Source: UBA7887 sp964408735
GTDB lineage: Bacteria; Pseudomonadota; Alphaproteobacteria; UBA7887
Reading direction: 5' to 3'
Assembly (NCBI GenBank): GCA_964408735.1
Contig: CAYPAX010000006.1
Span: 1 to 64,000, forward strand
Length of the DNA stretch: 64,000 bases
Below, piece after piece: positions 1-6,929 of this stretch; position 1 is the stretch's first letter; each line of letters begins with the position of its first letter. Under the pieces are notes generated by a model that made no database searches, was not told the origin of the DNA, and saw only the letters and a list, made by a program, of their open reading frames with translations. The position numbers and the translations under genes were made by a program.

Positions 1-1
1 C

Positions 2-845
2 GTAAAACGGATATTTGAGAAACACCTCGTCGATGCGCCGCATCAGTGCCAGGTTGGGCGCGCTTTGGCGACCAGGCTCAAACGGTCGCGGGCCGAGCAC
101 CCGAACATCTTTCTCTTTTGATCGATCTCGCTCAAAAAAATGCGGCGATCAAGACCCCGCGAATATAGTGATTCTAGATCACGGTTGTGGATCAGGCTTG
201 ACGTTGCTTGTCATGGCGGCACTCGGTTTTACCAATATTTACGGCGTCGATATCGGTGGCGACCTGTCTGCGCTCAACCGCATCAGCCGTAAAATGCTTG
301 GTCACGACTCCGATCGATTCCGAGTTTACGATGGCGGCGCTCTGCCACTGCCAAATGCGTCGATCGATATCGTTCTGAGCCAACAAGTGTTAGAGCATGT
401 CCGTCCGGCGGTCCTGGAAAACTACTATCGCGAAGAGTCGCGCGTCTTGAAGCAGACGGGAATTGCTTACCACCAAGTACCACACCGCCTTGTCCCCTAT
501 GAATCGCACACGCGGACCTGGTTTCTTCACTATCTTCCACGACCGCTTTTCATGGCCTTGCTGAAGCTAATTCGTAGCGATGTGCCGGTAATTGAATCGC
601 ACCTCTATCTGCGCTGGCCATGGCGCCACAAGAAGCTGGTACGTCGGTTTATTGGGCCATACAGGGATTTGACCCTAGAACGCCTGAAGACGATAAGAAA
701 ATTCGAAACCTATGACGGCCCGCGTGGGCTTAGGCGCCTCATCAATCGCACTATCGACCTGCCTGTCATCGGCGGGACCCTCGGCGCGGCCATAATCTGG
801 TTCGTTCAAATCGATACGGTCACGGTCAAACAAGGCGGTCCTTAA
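2..845 (+). pseudogene. SAM-dependent methyltransferase, 5' part frameshifted
   Basis: The part from about 165 to 845 encodes a class I methyltransferase core: motif I reads LDHGCGSG, followed by YGVDIGG and an LSQQVLEHVRP segment typical of the Methyltransf_11 group. The only open frame begins at a TTG at 15, but its first ~45 residues look unlike the family. Better N-terminal sequence lies in other frames: frame 2 from position 2 reads KRIFEKHLVDAPHQ and then RLKRSRAEHPNIFL, stopping at 119-121. Frame 1 then reads LLIDLAQKNAAIKTPRI to a TAG at 166-168. Frame 3 picks up IVILDHGCGSG. Two shifts, near 115-119 and 163-168, would restore one protein. The gene probably starts left of the window. 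It may be a decaying gene or contain sequence errors. The substrate is unknown. Confidence 0.6.
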
Positions 846-938
846 TAGCACGTTGATTAAGTGAATTTGCTGGCTCTCACTCCCAGACGAGGAATGCCGC
901 GACGAATGCCGCCTGGCCGCCTCTTAATATCCCCAATG

Positions 939-1211
939 TTACCAGCATGGGCCCTGGTGGGGGTGGAGTGGCACGCAGATAGCACCGCGTCCGTGTGCCA
1001 CGGCCTCCCTCGGGGTGCCGGCGCCGACCAGTTGGCGCATCAGCAGTGACAGGTTGTGACCGGCGACGTGGAGCAGATAGCGTTTATGGACGTTTTCGCG
1101 GCCACGTAGCCAGGTCCGGCGCATGCCGCCGCGATCAAGGCAGTAAGCGAAGGAGCGCCCGACAATTTCGGCGCGCAGCCTGAAAGCCTGCCCGGCTACG
1201 CCTGAGAGCAA
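939..1211 (-). pseudogene. DDE transposase C-terminal remnant (IS4/IS1182-like)
   Basis: The reading frame contains GGMRRTWLRGRENVHKRY followed by HVAGHNLSLLMRQL and GAGTPREA. This is the usual C-terminal end of IS4/IS1182-type DDE transposases, after the last catalytic acidic residue. Nothing upstream in the frame looks like the catalytic core, so only about 70 residues of a protein of more than 400 remain. It lies beside an IS66 remnant on the opposite strand, so this is a small graveyard of mobile elements. The exact IS family is uncertain. Confidence 0.55.
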
Positions 1212-1284
1212 GCGCGTCCGGTTGTTGGTGACCGCCCGGCGCGCATCATCGTCCCCGTGCCAGCGGCAGCAGCCCTTCAGTTTC

Positions 1285-1420
1285 AGCTCGGCAAATTACC
1301 TACCGCGCACCGAGCAGGTGATCGAACCCGGTGAGGCTTGCCAGGCCTGTGGCGGAACGCTGCAGCCGCTTGGCGAGGATGTGATGGAGGAGCTGGCACG
1401 CCCGGTGTGCGAGGATCTCA
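1285..1420 (+). pseudogene. IS66-type transposase (TnpC) internal remnant
   Basis: The plus-strand frame contains LPRTEQVIEPGEACQACGG and then TLQPLGEDVMEELARP. IS66 TnpC proteins have this pattern in their zinc-binding segment: LPR-E-x-IEP, C-x2-C-GG, LGEDV-x-E-L. Only about 45 residues are recognisable. The following sequence, up to the glycosyltransferase stop at 1483, does not continue the family. No terminal inverted repeats or partner tnpA/tnpB genes are visible, so the element is dead. Together with the neighbouring transposase tail it accounts for most of the 846-1482 interval; I see nothing else there. Confidence 0.5.
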
Positions 1421-1482
1421 AAGCCTGGCTACCTGGACTATCGCCGCAACACTCATCGAACTACGCTGAATGTCCACAGACT

Positions 1483-2532
1483 CTAGCACCCGTCGAGAAT
1501 CGCCATTAGCTTTGTGGCCACGGCATCTCTGTCGTAATGTGGCGGCAGCAGGTTGTTGCTCGGGCCCGCTTTCGCCGCACGCATCGCCCGCGCGAACGGC
1601 TCGCCCCACGGCGCTATGGTGACAGCGCCGTCTGGCGCTGCCGCGGCGAGCTCGGCGATGCCGCCGCTTTCCGGCGTCGCGATCACGGGCGTGCCACAGG
1701 CCAACGCCTCCAACGCAACGTTGGCGAGGCCCTCCCAGCGCGACGGCAGAAGCAAAGCGTCCGCACCCGCCATTTGCGGCCACGGGTTCGGCTCATGGCC
1801 GGGCAGAGTGACCCGCTCATCCGCCATCGCCGCAAGAGCAGCGCGCTCCGGTCCCTCGCCGAGGATCAAAAGGTGGTCGTCCGCGTCAGCCTCGGCAAAG
1901 AGCTCGAGCAGGCGGTCGAAACCCTTTTGTCGCGTCAGACGGCCGACGGCGACGAAACGCCGCCCCGGCCCGGGCACGCGCTCGGGCGTGGCGGCTGTGG
2001 CGCGCAACCGCGCCACCTCGACCGGGTTGGGCAGGAAGTGGAGGCGCTCCTCGGGCACGCGAAAACGGCTCGCCATCTCCTGCAGGGTCTTATGGTGCTG
2101 GCAGAGCACTGCATCGGCGGTGGGATAGAGCAGGCGATAGGCGAGCGCCGTCGTTCCGGGGCGCGGGCCGTGAGGCAGGCTCTGCGAGGGCGTGTTGGCC
2201 TCGCGTACCACGAGCTTGGTCCGGGGCGGCAGGGCGGACCGGCACGCAAGCAGGGCCAAGTTTACATAGCCCAGGCTGGAGATCACGATATCGGGGCGGG
2301 CTGCCCGCAAGGCGCGGATGAGGTGCCACAGGGCGCGGCGCAGGCGCGGCTGCCCCAGGTCGGTGAGCGGGATGTCGGCTGGGCGGGCCTCGGCCAAAGG
2401 TCCACTACCTTCGAACACGACAAGCTCAGGTGCGAAGCGATCGCGGGCAAGCGCCTTGGCCAGGGTCAGAACGACGCGCTCGGAACCACCAGCGGCAAAG
2501 GATGGCAGGACGAAGGCGACGCGCTTCGTCAT
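1483..2532 (-). CDS. GT4-family glycosyltransferase
   Basis: A 349-residue GT-B glycosyltransferase. The N-terminal domain begins VAFVLPSFAAGGSERV, the loop typical of GT4 enzymes that bind an acceptor. The C-terminal donor-binding domain starts near residue 192 (FVAVGRLTRQKGFDRL). It contains LILGEGPER and the E-x7-E motif at Glu267 and Glu275 within PSRWEGLANVALEALACG. Such enzymes move a sugar from a nucleotide-sugar to a growing surface glycan at the inner face of the membrane. It lies 10 bases downstream of the KAS III-like gene on the same strand, so the two are probably cotranscribed. Donor and acceptor cannot be told from the sequence. Confidence 0.85.
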   Translation of the reverse strand: MTKRVAFVLPSFAAGGSERVVLTLAKALARDRFAPELVVFEGSGPLAEARPADIPLTDLGQPRLRRALWHLIRALRAARPDIVISSLGYVNLALLACRSALPPRTKLVVREANTPSQSLPHGPRPGTTALAYRLLYPTADAVLCQHHKTLQEMASRFRVPEERLHFLPNPVEVARLRATAATPERVPGPGRRFVAVGRLTRQKGFDRLLELFAEADADDHLLILGEGPERAALAAMADERVTLPGHEPNPWPQMAGADALLLPSRWEGLANVALEALACGTPVIATPESGGIAELAAAAPDGAVTIAPWGEPFARAMRAAKAGPSNNLLPPHYDRDAVATKLMAILDGC

Positions 2533-2542
2533 GGTGCGCGCC

Positions 2543-3535
2543 TTACGCGGGTTCGACCCGCATTACGGTGGAGCCCCAGGATAGGCCTACGCCAAAGCCG
2601 CACAACAGAACGGTCTTGCCGGCAAGCGCTACGATGCCGCCGACGCTGTCGAGCACGATAGGCAGGGTGGAGGAGACAGTGTTCGCGACATCGGCGATGC
2701 ACAGTGGCACTTTCTCGGGCGGCAGTTCCAATTCCTGGATCAAGGCGCGCACCATATGACCGCTCGCCTGATGGAAGATAAACAGGTCGATATCGTCGCG
2801 GATCAGGCCGTTCGCGGCGAGACAACGATCGACATCGGCGGGCACCCGCTTGATCATGAACTTGAGGATGGCGCGGCCGTTCATATACAGTGCGCCCGGT
2901 CCGCTTACGGGTTGGTCCGGATTGCGGCTGCCGCCCCCACGCACGATCAGGTCATCGGCGCCACTGCCGTCTGAGCCGAAGGTGAAGCGGCCGAGCTTGC
3001 CCTGGCCGTCCTCGCTCAACAAGGTTGCCGCGGCACCGTCGCCGAACAGCGGCACGGTCATTCGGTCGTTCGGATCCATCACTTTGCTGTAGGCGTCTGC
3101 AGTAAGAAACAGCGCATTGCGGAAGCCATGTGCCATCATCATTGCGCGGACCACTGAAAGCCCCATCACATAGCCCGAGCATCCCTGATTAATATCGAAA
3201 GCGGCGACGGTTTGCGGTAGGTCAAGGCGATGCTGGACGATATTGGCTGTCGTGGGTAGGCGATAATCTGGGTTCTGCGTGCAAAGCACGACGAGCTCGA
3301 TCTGCTCGCGCGCTTCCGGCGCGGCTGCGAACAGAGCCTCGGCCGACGCCACGGCCATGTCCGAGACGGCTTCGTCGGCTCCCGCGATATGGCGGTTGTG
3401 GACGCCGATCTTGTTATCGAGAAATTCACGGTCGAAGCCAAAGCGCTCAACAAGCTCAGCATTTCCCAGCGTGGCCTCGGGCAGATAAACGGCGACACGC
3501 GCAAGACCCGGATCGGAAACGTTGCTGTGCGACAC
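2543..3535 (-). CDS. 3-oxoacyl-ACP synthase III (FabH-like)
   Basis: A 330-residue thiolase-fold condensing enzyme. The catalytic triad is visible: Cys119 in NQGCSGYVMG, His255 in FHQASGHMVR and Asn285 in ADVANTVSSTLP. The length and the G-F-G-x-G-x-SWG end fit KAS III. These enzymes condense an acyl-CoA starter with malonyl-ACP or transfer acyl groups. It heads a two-gene minus-strand operon with a glycosyltransferase, not a fatty-acid operon. It may therefore supply an unusual acyl group for a sugar, together with the FkbH-like protein, ACP and MaoC-SDR fusion at 35.7-39.0 kb. That link is inference. A housekeeping fabH would normally sit beside plsX. Confidence 0.8.
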   Translation of the reverse strand: MSHSNVSDPGLARVAVYLPEATLGNAELVERFGFDREFLDNKIGVHNRHIAGADEAVSDMAVASAEALFAAAPEAREQIELVVLCTQNPDYRLPTTANIVQHRLDLPQTVAAFDINQGCSGYVMGLSVVRAMMMAHGFRNALFLTADAYSKVMDPNDRMTVPLFGDGAAATLLSEDGQGKLGRFTFGSDGSGADDLIVRGGGSRNPDQPVSGPGALYMNGRAILKFMIKRVPADVDRCLAANGLIRDDIDLFIFHQASGHMVRALIQELELPPEKVPLCIADVANTVSSTLPIVLDSVGGIVALAGKTVLLCGFGVGLSWGSTVMRVEPA

Positions 3536-3590
3536 GCGGAAATCCTCTCTAATCCTTGATCAGCCCCCAACGACTGGTCCAAATTGATTG

Positions 3591-3808
3591 TTAGTGCATC
3601 ACCGCTCCCTGGTCCATCGGGATGATGGTTTCCGGTGCTGGCGGTCTGTACCCAAGGGCCGAATGCGGTCGCTTGGTATTGTAGTGCTTGCGCTATTGCT
3701 CCATCAGAATCTGGGCCTCCCGGAAGAAATTGACGATCTCCCCGTTGAGCAGCTCGTCGCGAAAGCGCGCATTGAAGCTCTCGATATAGCCATTCTCCCA
3801 GGTTGTTC
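3591..3808 (-). pseudogene. IS3-family transposase OrfB C-terminal remnant with internal stop
   Basis: Read on the minus strand, the segment gives WENGYIESFNARFRDELLNG, then FFREAQILMEQ, an in-frame TAG at 3695-3693, then RKHYNTKRPHSALGYRPPAP and a natural stop at 3593-3591. This is the end of the DDE integrase domain of IS3-family OrfB, including the last catalytic Glu region (ESFNARFRDE). In relatives the position of the TAG is a tryptophan, so one base change (TGG to TAG) killed the frame. The upstream part is missing because the IS630-type sequence begins at 3809. Confidence 0.75.
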
Positions 3809-4486
3809 CTAGTGGATAGAATCTAACGCTTGGTACCCTCTTTTAACGGCGTCGATGACCTTGTCCGGGTCGGCGGTCCAGAGGAATGGTTTTGGCTTTT
3901 GGTTTCGCTCGTCGATGAAGCGGTTGATGGCTGCCTGGAGGTCGACGACGGAGTGGAAGACGCCGCGCTTGAGGCGGCGTTTGGCGAGGACTGCGAAGAA
4001 GCCCTCGACCGCATTGAGCCAGGAGCAAGATGTCGGCGTGAAATGGAAGACGAAGCGCGGGTGGCGTTGCAGCCAGGCGCGAACTTTAGGGTGCTTGTGG
4101 GCGGCATAGTTGTCGAGGATCAGGTGGATGATCTTGCCGCTCGGCGTTTGACGTTCGATGGCATTGAGGAAGCGGATGAATTCCTGATGGCGATGACGCT
4201 GCATGTTCTGGCCGATCACGCTGCCGTCGAGAACGTTGCCCGCGGCGGTACGCAGTTCAGCGATATCAATACGGAAATAGCCGATCGGGTAGGTTTTGAA
4301 TTTCTTATTATCAGGCTTGTCGCCAGTAACATCAGGCAATCGCGATATGCCGTGGCGCTGCAGACAGCGATGCAGCGACGACCGGGTCAGATGCGGAATA
4401 CTCGGCTGGAGTGCGTACAAGCAGTCATCGAGCGGCAAAAGCGTATGACGCCGAAAGGCACCCAATGGGTCGGGAACTTGATTCAA
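3809..4486 (-). pseudogene. Chimeric transposase: IS481-type N-terminus joined to IS630-type C-terminus
   Basis: The 225-residue frame is open but mixed. Residues ~10-82 (LTRSSLHRCLQRHGISRLP, then KKFKTYPIGYFRIDIAELRT) match the helix-turn-helix and the start of the catalytic domain of IS481-type transposases. From about residue 85 (NVLDGSVIGQNMQRHRHQE) to the end it is the IS630/Tc1-like DDE half, with ILDNYAAHKHPKV, FTPTSCSWLNAVEGFF and a terminal ALDSIH. The join lies near 4230-4245. The IS481 part carries its first Asp (YFRIDIAE) and the IS630 part carries later acidic residues, but they come from different folds. An active enzyme is unlikely. The upstream part of the IS481 protein is missing. 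Confidence 0.7.
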
Positions 4487-4516
4487 CGTGCGGGCCGATC
4501 AAGGAGGCCAGCATGG

Positions 4517-4591
4517 ATGGCAAAGCCGTATTCGATGGACCTTCGCGAGCGTGTTGTTGCGTCGGTTGAAGAGGAGGGGCTGTCGCCGCAC
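4517..4591 (+). pseudogene. IS630-type transposase N-terminal remnant
   Basis: The plus-strand ATG at 4517 starts MAKPYSMDLRERVVASVEEE, the standard beginning of IS630-family transposases and their first helix. After about 25 residues (EEGLS) the family resemblance ends. The fragment points the opposite way from the IS630-type C-terminal half at 3809-4240, so the two are not simply the ends of one intact element. It is probably the product of inversion or of two separate insertions. Confidence 0.65.
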
Positions 4592-4676
4592 AACCATGTA
4601 ATGGCTGTGCGGCGCAGTACGCCAGAGCCATTCTATCCTGATAGCTCGGCGGCCAAGTCCGAGGTCTCATCTCCGC

Positions 4677-4693
4677 GGCGGCGCAGCGCCGCC
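4677..4693. repeat. Perfect GC-rich palindrome (8-bp arms, 1-nt centre)
   Basis: GGCGGCGC-A-GCGCCGCC. The arms are perfect inverted repeats with a single central base. It lies between the IS scar and the sulfate-activation promoter region. No T-run follows on either strand, so it is not a standard intrinsic terminator. It could be an IS end, a roadblock hairpin or chance in GC-rich DNA. The rest of 4592-4921 has no gene that I can support. Confidence 0.35.
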
Positions 4694-4723
4694 AGAGTCC
4701 TCTTCGCCGGCGAGGAAACATTT

Positions 4724-4738
4724 GTTCAAAATTTGAAC
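4724..4738. promoter_or_regulatory. Operator-like palindrome GTTCA-N5-TGAAC, copy 1
   Basis: The 15 bases GTTCAAAATTTGAAC form a perfect inverted repeat with 7-base arms around one central A. The half-sites GTTCA and TGAAC are shared exactly with two other boxes in the window, at 4758-4772 and 54980-54994. It lies upstream of a TTGACC hexamer at 4747-4752 that could serve as a -35. The downstream genes are the APS kinase-like and ATP sulfurylase genes. I infer that it binds the winged-helix regulator encoded at 54319-54942. Confidence 0.55.
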
Positions 4739-4746
4739 GAAAAGCG

Positions 4747-4775
4747 TTGACCCGCGCGTTCAAAAGATGAACACT
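4747..4775 (+). promoter_or_regulatory. Possible promoter with operator-like box copy 2 in the spacer
   Basis: TTGACC at 4747-4752 is followed after 17 bases by AACACT, a weak -10 candidate at 4770-4775. The second box, GTTCA-AAAGA-TGAAC at 4758-4772, fills most of the spacer. That is where a repressor would block polymerase. The box starts 34 bases after copy 1. A direct repeat TTGATTCTG occurs just downstream at 4780 and 4792. The leader to the first start codon (GTG 4922) would be about 140 bases. The boxes are seen directly; the promoter is inferred. Confidence 0.4.
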
Positions 4776-4921
4776 AACGTTGATTCTGCCCTTGATTCTG
4801 GGGCGACCGGGGCGGCTGCCGCGTCACCCGGAATGGCGGTAGCGTGTCCGGCCCGCGCCCCGTGAGATTGTATAGTCGTATAGGTGAAGCCGTCTCAATA
4901 ATTGTGGAGTGACCTCCTCCG

Positions 4922-5311
4922 GTGAGCGAAGCCCTTGCCATCATTGTCTTACAGGTACGATCCAAAACGCGGCACTTTCTCTTGGCGCTCGCCCGTGAGC
5001 TGCGCGCCCGCCACCGCAACAACATTCACCTTTATGTGGGCAACGCGCAGGAGGCCGCCTACTATCGAGGCCTGGACGGGGACGGCCTGTTCGCATGCAT
5101 CACTATCGACGGCCAGCCCTCCGCGGGCGCCAAGGCTGCAGACGTTGACGAGGCCAACGCCATCATCGACGCCGCCACATGGGAGGAGCACCTCGGCTAT
5201 GACTTCACGCGCGTCACCACATTCGATCTGCAATCGGTCGTCGACGCGACCAAGGCGCTCGAGCGCTCCCTCAGCGTCGCCACGGACTTGCCTGTGGCGG
5301 CGGTGATCTGA
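4922..5311 (+). CDS. Short glycosyltransferase-like N-terminal protein (129 residues)
   Basis: Begins at a GTG; no strong Shine-Dalgarno is at ideal distance, although GGAG lies 13 bases upstream within a possible GGAG-TGAC-CTCC hairpin. The first ~75 residues (IIVLQVRSKTRHFLLALARE, then NIHLYVGNAQEAAYY) resemble the N-terminal Rossmann-like part of capsule-type glycosyltransferases such as the one at 30617. The protein ends after 129 residues, where that family runs beyond 500, so it looks truncated or reused. It is the first gene of the box-preceded sulfate operon and ends 3 bases before the APS kinase-like gene. Function unknown. Confidence 0.5.
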   Translation: MSEALAIIVLQVRSKTRHFLLALARELRARHRNNIHLYVGNAQEAAYYRGLDGDGLFACITIDGQPSAGAKAADVDEANAIIDAATWEEHLGYDFTRVTTFDLQSVVDATKALERSLSVATDLPVAAVI

Positions 5312-5314
5312 GCC

Positions 5315-5842
5315 ATGGTCGTTTGGATCACGGGCCTGTCGGGCGCCGGCAAGACGACGATCAGCGAGGCGCTTGGCGCGCTGGTCAAGCCGTGCTTGCC
5401 GGAGCTGGTGCTTGTCGATGGCGATGCCGTTCGCGATCTCTTCGGTGGCGGTCTCGGCTACGCGGAGGCCGACCGCGTGGTCCAAATCGGCCGTTTGCAG
5501 CGCTTGGCGCGGTTTCTCGCAGGCCAGGGCCAAGTGCCCGTGGTGGCGGCGCTTTATAGCCATCCCGATCTGCTGGCCTGGAACCGGGCCAAGCTGCCCG
5601 GCTATTTCGAGGTGCTGATCGACGCTTCGGTTGATCTTGTCTCGGCGCGCGATCCCAAGGGCCTCTACCGCAAGGCGGCCGTGTCCGAACAACCGAGCGT
5701 CGTCGGCCTCGATATTCCCTGGCACCGGCCGGCTTTCCCGGACCTAGTGATCGATCCGCGCGACGGCGCCACACCGGAGCAGGTCGCAAGCCGCATCGCG
5801 CTGGCCGTACCGCGGCTCGCCAACGCCTTGGAGATGGCTTGA
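5315..5842 (+). CDS. cysC: Adenylylsulfate kinase-like protein (CysC family)
   Basis: A 175-residue P-loop kinase. Walker A is GLSGAGKTT at residues 7-15. VDGDAVRDLF follows, and DPKGLY is the substrate-loop motif of APS kinases. APS kinase phosphorylates adenylylsulfate at the 3' position to give PAPS, the donor for sulfotransferases. The middle region (RVVQIGRLQRLARFLAGQG) deviates from the usual R-x-E-N-I-R-R helix, so it is a divergent member. A related nucleotide-like substrate cannot be excluded. It sits directly before the ATP sulfurylase gene, and the window encodes a sulfotransferase at 43.8 kb, both of which support the APS kinase call. Confidence 0.75.
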   Translation: MVVWITGLSGAGKTTISEALGALVKPCLPELVLVDGDAVRDLFGGGLGYAEADRVVQIGRLQRLARFLAGQGQVPVVAALYSHPDLLAWNRAKLPGYFEVLIDASVDLVSARDPKGLYRKAAVSEQPSVVGLDIPWHRPAFPDLVIDPRDGATPEQVASRIALAVPRLANALEMA

Positions 5843-5846
5843 GCCG

Positions 5847-6929
5847 ATGAGTGAGCTAACCCTCGACCGCGACCAATATCTGGAGCTAGAGAAGTTGGCA
5901 CTGGGCGCCTACCAGCCCTTGTCCGGGTTCATGAGCGAATTGCAGTTTCGTGGTGTGGTCGATGGCATGCGCCTGCCCGACGGCGCGGTGTTTCCGCTGC
6001 CCGTGGTGCTCGACGTTAGCGAGGACGAGGCCCGGCGCCTACGCGGCCGGCCCGCGGTGAGCCTGACCTATGAAGGTGAGGCGGTCGGCATTCTGTGGCC
6101 CTCCGATGCCTACCGCTGCGACAAGCCCGCGGTCTGTCGTGCGGTCTTCGGCACCGACGACGCGGCGCATCCGGGCGTGGCCAATTTTCTCGGCGGTGGC
6201 GACTGGTTCCTGGGCGGCGACGTCGAGCTCATCCATCGCGCGCGCTTCGATGTCTCGGCGCATGAGATGATGCCGCAAGAGACCCGGGCGCTGTTCGCCG
6301 AGCGCGGCTGGCGCACGGTGGTCGGTTTCCAGACCCGCAACGTGCCGCATCGGGCGCACGAATACCTGCTGCGCGTGGCCTTGGAGATCGCCGACGGACT
6401 TTTTGTGCAGCCCCTGCTGGGGCGCAAGAAGGCGGGCGACTATACGCCCGAGGCGATTATCGCCGGCTACGATGCACTGATCGGCGAATACCTGCACAGC
6501 GACCGCCTTGTGCTGGGCGTGTTGACCACCTCGATGCGCTATGCTGGCCCGCGCGAAGCGGTCTTCCACGCCATTGTGCGGCGCAATTACGGCTGTACCC
6601 ATTTCATCGTCGGTCGCGACCACGCAGGCGTTGGAAATTACTACGGCAAATATGAAGCGCATGACTTGGTAGAGACTGTTGCCGACGATCTCGGCATTGA
6701 AATTCTGCGCTTGTGCGGCCCGTTTCACTGTCGCCACTGCGACGGCATCGTGACAGAGAAAACCTGTCCGCACCCGCAGACCGATCCCGCCGCGGTGACC
6801 GAGATCAGCGGCACCGACATGCGGGCCATGCTGGTCGGCGGCCGCGAGCCCGACCCCCATCTAATGCGCCCCGAAGTGATAGCCGCCTTGCGCGACATTT
6901 CCCTATTCATCGAAGAGGACAGTCTATGA
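5847..6929 (+). CDS. sat: Sulfate adenylyltransferase, single-chain (ATP sulfurylase)
   Basis: A 360-residue protein of the Sat/MET3 type. The active-site motif QTRNVPHRAHE is at residues 162-172, with both histidines and the Arg kept, and HFIVGRDHAGVG follows near 252-263. It makes APS from sulfate and ATP in the cytoplasm. The length fits catalytic Sat without a C-terminal kinase domain, and the separate CysC-like gene stands just upstream. The stop overlaps the next gene as ATGA. The window also encodes the unrelated heteromeric enzyme CysD/CysNC, so two forms of ATP sulfurylase coexist here. Confidence 0.88.
   Translation: MSELTLDRDQYLELEKLALGAYQPLSGFMSELQFRGVVDGMRLPDGAVFPLPVVLDVSEDEARRLRGRPAVSLTYEGEAVGILWPSDAYRCDKPAVCRAVFGTDDAAHPGVANFLGGGDWFLGGDVELIHRARFDVSAHEMMPQETRALFAERGWRTVVGFQTRNVPHRAHEYLLRVALEIADGLFVQPLLGRKKAGDYTPEAIIAGYDALIGEYLHSDRLVLGVLTTSMRYAGPREAVFHAIVRRNYGCTHFIVGRDHAGVGNYYGKYEAHDLVETVADDLGIEILRLCGPFHCRHCDGIVTEKTCPHPQTDPAAVTEISGTDMRAMLVGGREPDPHLMRPEVIAALRDISLFIEEDSL

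Larger units (their letters stand above)
3591..4595. mobile_element. Mosaic scar of IS3, IS630 and IS481-type elements
   Basis: This stretch is built from pieces of at least three transposase families and holds no non-mobile gene. At 3591-3808 (minus) is the C-terminal tail of an IS3-family OrfB. It is cut at its left-hand residues by the 3' end of an IS630-type transposase whose stop is at 3809. That reading frame is fused upstream, near 4240, to the start of an IS481-type protein. At 4517-4591, in the opposite orientation, lies the first part of an IS630 transposase. The order and orientation cannot come from one simple insertion. I could not define terminal inverted repeats or target duplications. 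Confidence 0.7.

Noticed and set aside
1537..2661. 374-codon plus-strand ORF across the GT4 and KAS III-like genes
   Set aside because: Arg/Gly/Ala-rich product antisense to two clear genes; typical high-GC shadow with no family features.
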